A stretch of DNA of 64,000 nucleotides from Romanomermis culicivorax. Taxonomy: Eukaryota; Nematoda; Enoplea; Mermithida; Mermithidae. Positions 52,590-63,780 of the stretch are shown here, one piece after another. Below the pieces are notes generated by a model. It worked only from the letters and a program-made list of their open reading frames with translations, searched no databases and was not told where the DNA came from. Position numbers and translations under genes: made by a program. Each line of letters opens with the position of its first letter. Position 1 is the first letter of the stretch. The stretch lies in assembly GCA_963922205.1 (NCBI GenBank), contig CAWUHX010000016.1, positions 1,302,001 to 1,366,000 on the forward strand. Direction: 5' to 3'.

Positions 52590-55500
52590 TTAGAATTTGT
52601 ACATTGGGCAAGATCGACCTTTGACATTCATTATTGAAGTCTGAACTGGTTTCACCATGCACCATTCGTACCAGACTTTCGTGGAATTCGAACGTCGCCA
52701 AAAATCTACCAATATTTCGGCTCCTTTTTCGACGTATATCGGATTCTAGAAAACATGATCACGTGCTTTCAAAACAAAATTATTCACTATAATTTGTAGA
52801 ACGTTTGGTCGGAAAAGAACTAAAATCCTTTTTGTCCGAATGATCTTTCTGAATAAACCACCAAAAAACTATTAATCAAAAAGTATTGCGTCGAACCATA
52901 ACAAAAAATTTGCTGAAATGCTCATCTTTCACAGATTCTGAAAGGTTTTTCTCCAACTCATCCCACCGGATCAATATTTTTGCGTCAAGATTACGAATTA
53001 GAAATGAATCTATTTTACTTGACCGACTAGGCCTGAAAAACTTCGTCTTTAGAGTTTCAAATGACTTTTGCCGAAATAATGACGAAAATTAATTCCAAAA
53101 ACGTTTCATATAACTTTTTTAAAATTTCAATGAAGTTAGGCTTACCGAAAACGGGAAAAATAAGGGCGACCAGCTGAACATACCAGGAGTAACTTTTGAC
53201 GGTTCGATAGCTGCAAAAGAGTAACATAAAAAGGATTTCGTATCTCATAATATTTAATATCTGGAAACACAATCTTCGGTTTAGAAAAATAAACATTTTT
53301 ACGTGTTCTACATGGAAAATTCGCAGTTTGAAATCTGAAAAATTTTCAATCAAAACGCATTGATGGCGACACAAAATAACTTGTAGCGAACGGAATTTGA
53401 GATCTGATGCTAAGGCTGCATGATTCTGTGTTCGTGTTACTCATAAGTTAAAACGAGAAATTTCAAGCACAAAGCCTGACCCCAAAAATCAATATTTCTG
53501 ACCAAGCTTTTTTTGCCTTCAGAAATTTTTTTTATTTTTGATCTAGAAGTTATCAAAGTTTTGGGTATTTCCACTGAAAAAAATCTGTGAAAAGATACAT
53601 TTGCTGGTCTTTTAGCAAGCTGAAACACAAAATGCATCGGGTTAATAATTATAACATAATTTAGGTCTTTTTGACATAGTCCTGGCCGTTAAGTTCACTT
53701 GTCAGATTGTAGCATTGTTGAATGCAAATACATAATGATATAATTTGACTTACTTTTTGATTTTCAATCTTGATCATTTTTACATTCTTAAGATTATCAG
53801 ACATACTCGGCAAGAATTTTCCAGGGGCGAGGGTCCTTAGACTTCTTGTCCATAGGGGTAGCGGGGTGGGCGAGCAAAAAAAACAAAAAAGTTCTGAAAG
53901 TTTGTTTTTCAAACAAAATATGCACAAAAATCATCAGAAAACTGCCTTGGGAAAATTTCAGGGAGGGGTGTTTGACGATTTTTTGGGGGCCCAGAGGTAG
54001 TGGCCAGGGTCTCAGGTAAGGGAATTTACCCCATACCACCCTATGTGCATGTATGATCAGCTTGTGTAACATTCATATACCTATTTTAGAAGTCAGACGG
54101 AACAGGCAGGGATTACTTTTTGCACACAACAACCAAATTTCGGACTGTGCAACCAAATTTTTTCAGTAAGTTGCACAGTGCGACCGAGGGCCTGACGGCC
54201 CTTTAGATTATAGGGTTTCCTGTCCGGAGATGCATTTAAAAGCCTTTTAAAATGGAAAATACCGAAAATTTTTCGGCGCTTAGCGCCGGTTTTCAAGCCA
54301 ATTATGATTCTTTATTGGTATTATTTCTATTGCAAGGTTAGAAAATGTCGGCCTAACTTATGCTTATAGCTTTTAAACATCAGCATGTTATACATAAATA
54401 TTTGATCTATTATTGGTTTTTGATGTATTTTGACGAAAATCAAGATTTTTTTCGGTCATTTTCACAAAATCGTTCTGCGGTCTTTTACAATTTTCAGCTT
54501 TCGTGAACAATTAACATAAACTTTTTTCATTTGGAAAATGTTTGAAACATCATCAGAATGGGAAAATAGCAGAAGTTCTTGTCAGCTGAAGCAGCCAAAT
54601 TCTTGGATTCTTGACTAATTTTTAAATCGTAGTTTGCCCAGCTGAAAACTCATTGAATTCATTGAAAAATTAGAAATATATATTGAAAAGATATAAAAAA
54701 TAATAGAAAAGAAGAAAGAAATGAAAAGATTAAAGAAAGAAATGAAAAGATTAAAGAAAGAAATGAAAAGATTAAAGAAAGAAATGAAAAGATTAAAGAA
54801 AGAAATGAAAAGATTAAAGAAAGAAATGAAAAGATTAAAGAAAGAAATGAAAAGATTAAAGAAAGAAATGAAAAGATTAAAGAAAGAAATGAAAAGATTA
54901 AAGAAAGAAATGAAAAGATTAAAGAAAGAAAAGATAAAAATTCATCCATTCATTCATTTTCGAGCGCAACGGAATATCAAATTCCAAAACTTTTTACGGC
55001 GCCTAGCGCTGGAATTAATTACCGATATTCAAGTCAGAAGTAAAACATCTACTATCGCGCTTTTTTATGCTTCAGATTACCAGATTATTTGAGAACAATC
55101 TCTTTTAAAATGCTTACTCTGATTATTAACCCGATCTTGTATTCAATAGATTGATGAAAATTGTAGTTTTTATATTTCAGCTCACAGTATACGATACTAC
55201 TTACCTACTATTGAATACTTAATTATATGTTGCTATTATAATATATATATATATATATATACGAGTATATATATCCGAATAACCCAAATATACCGGGTAT
55301 TTCGGGTAACGGGGTAATGAAAAAACAGGTATTTGGGTAGGAAATGTTCGCCCTGTGAAGCTCTAGGTAAAACGGATAAATGTTTCTTCATTTTTATCAA
55401 AAATCTCGATCATTAACGGGTTTTCCTGATTGCTGGCTATCTTGTGACTACAAGATATTTATCGGGGACCCCGACCCGAAATGAAACCCGAAATTACCCG

Positions 55501-58500
55501 ACCATTTCGTTGGACTCGTACCCGATATTCTTAAAATTTTGGACCCGGCTCCGTTATTTTCAAAATTTTGGACCCGATACATCTTTAGTGAATACGTAGA
55601 GGAAACACAAAAGAAAATAATTAAAAAATTTCACACGAATATTTTCTTAAATTGAGCTTACAAATGGAAATTTGATTCTCGAATAAATCTGCTGTAAAAT
55701 AGCCAGCGAGGCCCACCAATTCACAACTTTCCGATGCGACAAATTTTAATTCTTTGAAGCGATCCGAGCTTGTTGTGCCTAAAAATTAGGAGATTCTGTA
55801 ACAAAAACTATCGATTTTAATGCGCAAAATTTGCACATTTTATATTCGAATTTCCACAGGTAAAATAGAAAAATTGCCTACACTCATTCGGATGACGAAA
55901 AACGAATAAATTTTGCGGTTCGGCCGGAAAGAAACAATTCTCCAGACGAACGACGTAAGAATTTTCGAATATATTCTGCATAGAATGTAACGGCACAAAT
56001 GAAAACCTTACAATGACAGAAACACATACTGTAGGGTTTTGTGTGGCATCGACTAAGCCATTGACAGCAGTTCGCAGTTTGTACGAATGCACTGGAGCCA
56101 AAAACGACGTGTAAGAATGAGGAATGTACGTACACTGATCTGTAAATTGAACAACTTAATAATCTTACAGTAAGGAAAGACGGTAACGAGACGATAATTT
56201 TGAAGGACGCTTGGCTGGAATCACGATCAAACTGTGCGTCACAGAATCTAGTAGTTCTCTGAATCCAAATTCTTTCATTTCCAGATTTTCATGTTAAGGT
56301 ATAGAGATGTATCGGGGACCCGTAAACGGAATGATACCCGAAATTAGCCGACCATATTTTTGGACTCGGACCCGATATTCTCAAAATTTTGGACCCGGAA
56401 CCGGACCCGATATTCTTAAAATTTTGGACCCGGATTCGGTATTTTTTAAAAATTTTACCCGGACCCGATATTTTAAAAATTTTGGACTTGATACATCTCT
56501 ATTGAGGTCATATTAAAAACGTTTCTCGCGTCTTTGAAACGACAGTTAGGCCTTTATAACGTACGAGTACAATAATGGCAAGTTTAACCAGTCTGCTTGT
56601 TCATAAAAATAATTATCGGAAAAATAAATATGCTGCTAAAATGGTAATAATCGGTTGATGAGGTGTTCAAAAAAAATAATTCAATGAAAAATTTTTTGCA
56701 AAAAATTCAATGGCTCATCCTATATACGTCTCCAGGGCTTGACACCGAGGTTAACATAACCAAAAATTCGACAGTAAAGTTGCAATTTATGAATTATGAA
56801 CATTATGAAATCGAAATTTCATAATTTTCCCAACATGGTACCTCAATATTTCGATACTAAGTGCTAAAATTCGAACTTCGAACTTCCAGCATTAAGTCTA
56901 GCTGGAAACAAAGTCATAGCTTGCACTGCTCAGTTTTTTCAGATAAATTCTATATTAACTTCATTTGAACAAAGAAAACTTAACTCAAAAAGAATGCATT
57001 AACCAAGTCGGATAAAGTTCGATCGAGCTGTGTATTAACAAAGGAGGAGCAAAAAAAATTCTGGAACTTGACTGTACAAGACAAAGAAATATTTTCCATC
57101 AGTTACTACTGGAATAAAAAATGTTTGAACATCATCTATCTATTATCAGAATAGATAAAGGATTTCATCAGGAGAAGGGAAACGATTTTTCAGTCGGGGA
57201 AACCACGAAATTTTGAAATATGTTAGAAACTGTTGATTTGTGATTGAAAAATCTACGGTTAGCGGAGAGACAATAACAGGATAAGCAAAATTGCACAAAA
57301 TCAACTTCTACGGTCGCTCTAATAATTAATCATTACAAAACTAGATGGTTCTTCGAAAATCATTCTAAATTCCCTTAATTTTCCGGGCATCACGGACTCT
57401 TTTCTGATTTTCATGACTTTTTGAGGTTAGCCAAGTTCGCTGGACGATCTGGTGCAGCACGCTAAACTTGTACATCGCACAGTGGTTACCATGTATGTTG
57501 AGCTTATTTGTTCATTTCGTTTCCACGACTGTTTGTTACAACAAATATCGAGCTTTGCTTGAAAATAGCCTACATCTAGACATTGAGTGTGAATAACAGC
57601 ATACATGGACAAAGGTCTAATTTCTAGCCTACGGGGATCACTGCTGCAGGCTTTGCCCATGAATGAATAACAGGAACACGACATAAAAGAAAGAAGAAAT
57701 CATTCCACATATCCTTTAATGATGTAAATATTTTCAAAATCGTCCTCAGTTATTCAGAAATGATAAGTTCAAACAATTTGAACAAACTTTTACGAAATAA
57801 CAACTGCCAATTCATTTTTCGTACCTTTTGATAGGTGGATAGCATCGTTAAGGCATTCGGGCGAAAGTTCGTTGTCGCCGAAAGAACCGAGTAACTCTGA
57901 GACGATTATGTCGGCCTTTTCATGGTCCGCCGGTCGAAAATCTTTCATGTACGAATGCACAATTTCGACGCCTTTTCCTTTCCATTCGGTATTTACCAGG
58001 TGCTTCAAGCTAATGATAGAAGAAACGAAAGAGAAGTTCAAGCGTCGATCATATGACAGCCTTCTTTACTCACCATATATGATTTTGATAGAAAAAAGTG
58101 AAATTAGCTCAGTCATAGTAATTTTCAAGATAGATTCGCATCATAACAGAAATATCATTATTTCAATTTCATCAAACTATGCTTTCAACAATTCATGTGA
58201 TGAATTACAGAAATTCAACCATACTTCTTAACATTACATAAAACTTACAGTATGACAGCATTCGGATTTTTCTCCACTGCGTAGACTTTGACTTTCAAAC
58301 CTACATCACGAATAGCTTTGAGACAGGCAGCAACCAACGGACCTCTACCGGCCCCCAATACCATGATGATTCTGCTGAAAACACATGATATTTAAGTTTC
58401 AATATTGATTTCGCAAAATTTTTACTCTTTTCTCCGGAATGTGGCGTCAGAAGAGCAGTAGGTCAGGCGGGAAAGTGAGCTTCTGATAGCTTTATAGTAC

Positions 58501-61500
58501 GAATCGTATTTAACGCGATCCGTTTCGTATTCTTCGTAAGTAGAATAAGACAAAGTTTCGGTGAGAGGAGCGGCGGGAGCATATAAGACGTCACCAGGAC
58601 AGTATTCTTGCTCCGTGACTTTTTTACGAGATTCCTGAAATAAAATTTATTTAAGTTGTGCTACCGTAAATGTAAAAAACAGAAAAATTCCAGCTACACT
58701 ATGAGAAAAACTGAAATAACAAACAAACCAAAAACAGGCGATTGAAATGCGTCAAATATATGAGCATCAAAATGATGACCAAAAAAGTAGACTGTATTTA
58801 TAAAAGTAATAGAGGTGAAGGCTGAATCCAGAGTCTGGTCTGATCTTGCCGTTCTGAAAATGATCCGCTTGAAAGTTTTCCAATATTGCAGCACATGTAT
58901 AACATATTGTGGTTTCCCGCGGTATATACTTATCACACCTGTGCGCTGGGGTGTACGGTAGCTCATAACGCAGAGGTCCTCAAGATCAGATTTTTACGGT
59001 AGGAGTAAAGTTAAAAATTTACCTGGGTAGTGTAGCTAAATATCCACTGAACACGTCATTTTGTCTCAAAATTTGGCACTCAGTGATCAATTTTTGAGTC
59101 TTTAGGTAAGGGTAATACCCTCCTCATACCCCTTCCCAACGGGCAGTCTGGTATAACCTAATCATGCCTGGCGGATGCTATTTACTACCTATGGATTTTG
59201 GGCAGATAAGCATTTACTGTCTGGATTTTTTGAGCCATATGTGAGTTGCTTCCAGTCGTTTTGATTGAGCATTTTTCTGACAGGAGCTCAGTTACTAGAA
59301 AAGGATTTTGACCGTTTAAGCTTCCACTGCTTGGGTTCTCATAGACAAAACCATTTGAAATTATATTTACTACCCTAAAAAAATTACAGTTTACCCCCGA
59401 CTGACCAACACACAGGTATGCCATTTAAATATAACAAGAATTGCAGTAAAGCAAATAAAGTAAAATCAATGCTCTTTGATGACACTGCAGACGGTCTTCA
59501 TCCTTATTCAATGTCAGCAGAAATGCCAATTTTTTTAGATTTTTTAGTACCTGTATTTAGAAGAAACTTCCTAATTCTTCCTACAAAAGTATGATCAAGG
59601 TCAGCCACGAAATTGAGTCATTAGAAGTATCGATGTTTTGCAAAATAAGTGAGTTTTTAATGATTTTTGTTGCAATTCGTTAATATTTCATTTAGTACGA
59701 ATTGATTTCATTCATTTTCTTCATTAAGTGTGAGGAAGACATAGGCGAGAGAAAGCAAAATCTAGTCATGTCAAATCACCGCGAGATTCGGAAAATAAAA
59801 TAGATGAAGAAAGTGATTACGAAAGACACCGATAACTGCTAATGGTAAATAGTTAGGTTTATAAGAAGCTAGAGATGTTGGAATGTAATCGTGAAACGGA
59901 AAAATGAGCCACTAAATAATAGAAATACTAGGAAGAAACACAAGGTCGGAAATCTACTATAATTTCATATACTTGATATATTGCATCTAAATAGGATATA
60001 TACGGCGCAAATTCTTTAGGGACAGTTTCGAATTTTAATTTTTCGCCTCCACCGTAAATTAAGGCGTATATATTAGGCAGATGGAAAAATCTAGACGCGA
60101 TTTTTTCTAATTCTATAGGTAGAATCGGCTTATTTTCAACGCTTGTTTTGAATATATCCGCATCATACATTAAGCACTTAATGGGTTCGCCGAACCAACG
60201 GTCAATTGTCGTAGAATTAGAGGATAATGAAGTTGTACTCCGGTCGAATTTTAGAGCTACACCTGAAAAAAGAGTAATTTTTCTGCAATAATTTTAAAAG
60301 TTCAATCTCAAAAGAAAATCGATGACATGTTTTTTTAAATATTCTCAAAGTTCGGATTCGACCATTCCAGTTTAGCAGGCAAAGAAAATTCACATAATCG
60401 AATTTCAATTTCATAAGTTGGTAACTGCAATTATTTTAGGTAATGATGTCTTTCCACAGAATATTTTTTGCTAGTTTCATGGAAGCTCACGATATTTACC
60501 CAATCTACTACTGTAGTTACATATGACCCGAATTCGGTAGAACCAGTGCCACGAATCCTTTTCTTCCAAACGACTCTTTGATCTTTGATGAACAGGAATG
60601 AGAATCCACACCTTAAAGAAAAGTGGTTTTCCAAATTCTATTCAACAAATTGAGAATTTTTAGTAACATTTGCAGAACTTTTATCGGTATCCAAATAATT
60701 TTTGATGATTCTGGCCATTTGGACGCAATTATCGGACCTGCATTCAATCAATATTGTGGGGCATTGTAAATCGGTGAAGTATGATAGTTCGTCCTGTAAA
60801 GCCTGTTAACAATCAAGAAGAGACGGGTGGCAAATAGTGTAAGGAAATCTGTACCTGTCTATTCAACAGAAATTGTGTTTAAAACTGTATCTCAATAAAT
60901 ATTGATAACCCGAAATGGTGCAACGCTATGTCATTTCACGAACCACTTTGCGCTACGTAAAATATTCCGAAATGAACAGGGGCCGGTTTCACTAGAGTGA
61001 TTTAAGCCCGAGTTCGAGATTATCTCGACCACAAAAAATAAAACCTCGGTTTCAGCAATTTCACTGACTTCGAGATCATCCCGAGCTCGAGATTAGCTCG
61101 ACGTCGGTATCATCTCGAACTAGGGTTTAAGTCGAGCTTGAGATGTTGGGTTTCACTAACATTTTTAATTTAGTTCTGATCCTGACGTCGGTTTCAGCTA
61201 CGCACAAAAGTTAATCTTCCTATCCAGTAGGTTTAAGTCCGAACTTTTTTGTTTTTTTTTTTTGTTACCGTTGATTGTTTGAATTTTTTGCATTATAGAT
61301 TGATAAATCGACATATTAAACGTTAACGAAATTTTCAGGATAGGACAAATCACTCAGATTTTATGAGTTATGTCAAACAATAAGATCGTTACTTTTTTCA
61401 ACTTGATTCGAACGTACAAATTATGAAAAATTCAATAAAATTAAGAGGAAAAGTACGACGAATATTTCAACTTTATGGAAACATTTTTAGCCCATTTTAT

Positions 61501-63555
61501 TTTTCCCCTTCCGACCGTTAATTTTTCATTCAGCACGAGTGTATGAACTCATACTTTACATTTTTTCACAGTATTTTCTAAACAAGCATCCTTTTTTGTT
61601 TTTTGTTTAGTTTTGCACTTTTTGTAACATAGGTCTTACATATAACATGGGTGACGAGCCACATTTTACGTGTTTTTATTGTTATGGTCGAGATTATCTC
61701 GAGTTCAGGCTCAAACCCAGGTTCAGCTAATCCAGAGCTTGAACTTCTTGGTGAGACCAAAAAAAGATGAAACCGACGTCGCGCTCAGATGAAACTCAGT
61801 CTCAAGCACTTAAAACCGACGTCGGAATGACCCTCAGTTTCAGTTAGTGAAACCGGCCCCAGAGCAAGATTCTTCTAGCACCTATGCCAGCGATAGTGAC
61901 GCATTTTTTCTAACCATTGGAAAATAGGACTGAATTGAATGTAATACAAAAAGTCGGCAGTGCACCGTACCTAATTGTTATTATAAAATGATTTTTCACA
62001 ACACTGTAACCATTCGATATTGTTAAACTTCTATGATTTATTTGTCAAAAATGGAATAAAAGAAGTTTCAGGAACGTTGAGCTTGAATTTTATTCTTCTA
62101 AAATTGAAATATGTCGCAGGGCCAATTTCGCTTTCAATTTTTTTCACACTTTCAATTTACTTTCAATTTTTCACACTTTCAATTTAGTCAAAAAATCTAG
62201 CATTATAAATAAAGCGTCTACTTCCAACGTATTTCATACACTTTTGGCAGGTTAACATCGCCTAAGAAACCGTATGATCAACAAGTTAGATGAGACTAGT
62301 TAAATAAATGATTGAGAAACCGGGCCCACAACTTTGGTGAAAACCACGACAGGTTGAAAGTTCAACGACTACGAGGAAAATTCTCGGAAACAGCAAAAAA
62401 TCGAGGATCAATTTTTGTGAAATTATGGACTTAATGAAAAAAGAAATGAAAAAAGAAAAAGAAAGAAAAAATTACACCTGGGATAGGAAACAACTGTAAC
62501 CCCAAGATAGCAATTAATATAAAATTAAGAAACAATAGAGCTTGAAGATCTTTTATGGTTCAAGAAACAATAATGATGATTTATTTTTGAGGCATTCGAC
62601 ACGATAAAGCAGATAAAAGCTTGAGAACACTGGGAGATCATCTGTAAAGGTCCTGTCATACTTCACCGCGCGGTACCGCGCGGCGCCGGTCGTTCTATTC
62701 ATACTAAAAAGCGGCGCCGGCGGGCGCCGCGCGGTGCGGTACCGCCTTTGAAGTATGAATAGGTTTTTGTAATTTTTGCGGCGGCGCGCGGCGCCCCATC
62801 AGGTTTCAACTAAACCAATACACATTTTTTGAGGAGAGCAAAATCCAAAAGTAAAAAAGCGGCGCCGCCTGTTAGTATGAATAGGACAACCGGCACCGCG
62901 CGGCGAAGTATGACAGGGCCTTAAATGTCCAGAAAAATACTTTAATGGAAGTGCTCCTGAGAATTGGATGCTCGGAATCGCAGTCGATCCACGGTGAAGC
63001 TTTCGCGTAGACATATTTGTACCATGTCTTTTTGCCAAAATCAAATTTCGTAAACGTTAAAGGAGGCAAAATGCCGCGTTCAAAAATTTCGTTATAACTA
63101 TCGCCCGAAAGCAAATTTCTTTCCGGGAAGCAACAACGAGGGTGCGCTGGGCTGGCCGTGATGAATTCATACCTGAAGTGCAAACTTGATAGACATCTTT
63201 TTGTTTCAAGGAAGGCTGACCGATATGGGTTATAAGCAGTGAATTGTATGTGTCACCACTACATTTTTGAATCTAAAAAGTCTCAAAATCATGATATTGG
63301 TTCAAGGCCTCTTAACTAAACATTCAACAGTACGATGGAGGCATTTCTCCTACATACAAATCTAGGACCATTGGTACAAGATTTCACAGAAAGAGCTGGT
63401 TCAAGACACATTCATTTTAACGTTACCGCCCTGACGAGCTTAAGTAAGTACAGATGGATTTACCCTTCTATTCCTGCTCCCATTGTCGCATCTTTTATAT
63501 TACTTGAGCAGGCGTAATCTCTACCGCACATCAAAAACGGCGGAATCCTTGACAT
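52590..63555 (-). CDS. prmt-5: Protein arginine N-methyltransferase 5 (PRMT5)
   Basis: Twelve exons join in phase, 658 codons plus stop: 63464-63555, 62941-63172, 60668-60802, 60500-60611, 59973-60262, 58426-58634, 58249-58374, 57825-58009, 55882-56139, 55662-55778, 53146-53210, 52590-52745. Human PRMT5 has 637. It forms symmetric dimethylarginine on Sm proteins and histones (family knowledge). The N-terminal TIM barrel shows [20 protein letters not shown] and [11 protein letters not shown]. The Rossmann part shows [11 protein letters not shown] and [10 protein letters not shown]. The double-Glu loop is [17 protein letters not shown] (E437, E446). The beta barrel has [33 protein letters not shown] and STKVWYEW and ends in GRS plus seven residues. 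Unusual: STYEEYE has Tyr323 where human has Phe327, VHSYMKD has Tyr419 for Asp419, and SWFP is SWSP. Start chosen because MSRIPP precedes GRD at the family's usual distance; the frame is open further upstream. Confidence 0.92.
54719..54930 (+). repeat. 21-bp minisatellite, about ten copies
   Basis: The unit GATTAAAGAAAGAAATGAAAA is 21 bases (written here as ATGAAAAGATTAAAGAAAG plus AA) and is repeated about ten times with hardly any variation. In one plus frame it reads MKRLKKE repeatedly, and on the minus strand FLSLIFS. It lies in PRMT5 intron 10, antisense to the gene. Confidence 0.9.
55241..55275. repeat. (AT)n dinucleotide run
   Basis: About 20 bases of pure AT followed by ACGAGTATATATAT, in PRMT5 intron 10. 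Confidence 0.8.
55455..55590. repeat. CCCGATATT repeat, copy 2
   Basis: CGGGGACCCCGACCCGAAAT, CGTACCCGATATTCTTAAAA and TTTTGGACCCGATACATCTT. About 70 bases downstream of PRMT5 exon 10, inside intron 10. Confidence 0.6.
56140..57824. other. PRMT5 intron 8
   Basis: Begins with a CCCGATATT repeat (56305-56507). The remainder, including an 85-codon minus frame at 57427-57684, has no recognisable exon; the flanking exons already join in phase without it. Confidence 0.4.
56305..56507. repeat. CCCGATATT repeat, copy 3, internally tandem
   Basis: GATGTATCGGGGACCCGTAA at the left, then four units of the form GGACCCGATATTCTNAAAAT with TTT, about 33-36 bases apart, ending GGACTTGATACATCTCTA. ATGTATC and GATACAT at the ends are inverted. 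Confidence 0.65.
58635..59972. other. PRMT5 intron 5, nothing recognised
   Basis: About 1.3 kb. The open minus frames at 58694-58966 and 59185-59424 have no family signal, and exons 5 and 6 join in phase without them. Confidence 0.35.
60980..61861. mobile_element. MITE-like or non-autonomous DNA transposon, family M4 long copy
   Basis: Terminal inverted repeats GGGCCGGTTTCACTA (left, 60981 on) and TTAGTGAAACCGGCCCC (right end at 61861). CAG directly flanks both ends, a possible 3-bp target duplication. The interior repeats CTCGAGATTATCTCGA-like and GACGTCGGTTTCA words and has no transposase. A PIF/Harbinger origin is suggested by TIR start and duplication length (inference). In PRMT5 intron 2. 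Confidence 0.75.
62648..62921. mobile_element. GC-rich MITE-like element, family M5
   Basis: Left AGGTCCTGTCATACTTCACC and right GGCGAAGTATGACAGGGCCT are terminal inverted repeats. TAA flanks both sides. The inside is rich in GCGGCGCCG and CCGCGCGG words, with GAATAG repeated. It ends 17 bases from the splice donor of PRMT5 exon 2. Confidence 0.8.
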
Positions 63556-63780
63556 TTCGATCTTTAGAAGATTCGGCGTGTCTACAATACAGCGAAACTC
63601 AAAATGAGACTCAAAACAGCGTTTCTCAGAACAGCGAAATATCAAAACAGCGATTTTCATTACAGTGAAGTCTCGATACAATGACTCTCAATACAGCGAT
63701 TCTCAAAACAGCGAATCTCAAAACAGTGAAGTCTCAGAACAGCGATTCTTGGAAGAGCGAATCTCAATACAGCGAATAGT
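63556..63780. repeat. Degenerate 15-bp array directly upstream of the PRMT5 start
   Basis: CAGCGAATCTCAAAA-like units follow one another (ACAGCGATTCTCAAAACAGC, AATCTCAAAACAGTGAAGTC) for about 200 bases, from near 63590, with substitutions and period about 15. It occupies the position of the 5' UTR or promoter of PRMT5. Confidence 0.65.

Larger units (their letters stand above)
53211..55661. other. PRMT5 intron 10, repeat-filled
   Basis: Holds at 53800-54060 a diverged relative of the GGGGGCCCAGAGGT/CCGGGGGTCAG elements, a GCACAGTGCGACC region near 54110-54180, the hairpin TTCGGCGCTTAGCGCCGG (about 54273), the 21-bp minisatellite, the hairpin ACGGCGCCTAGCGCTGG (about 54998), an AT run and a CCCGATATT repeat. 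Confidence 0.5.

Noticed and set aside
54659..55092. MKRLKKE repeat protein
   Set aside because: The frame follows a 21-bp minisatellite inside a PRMT5 intron and on the opposite strand; no start context or domain supports a gene.
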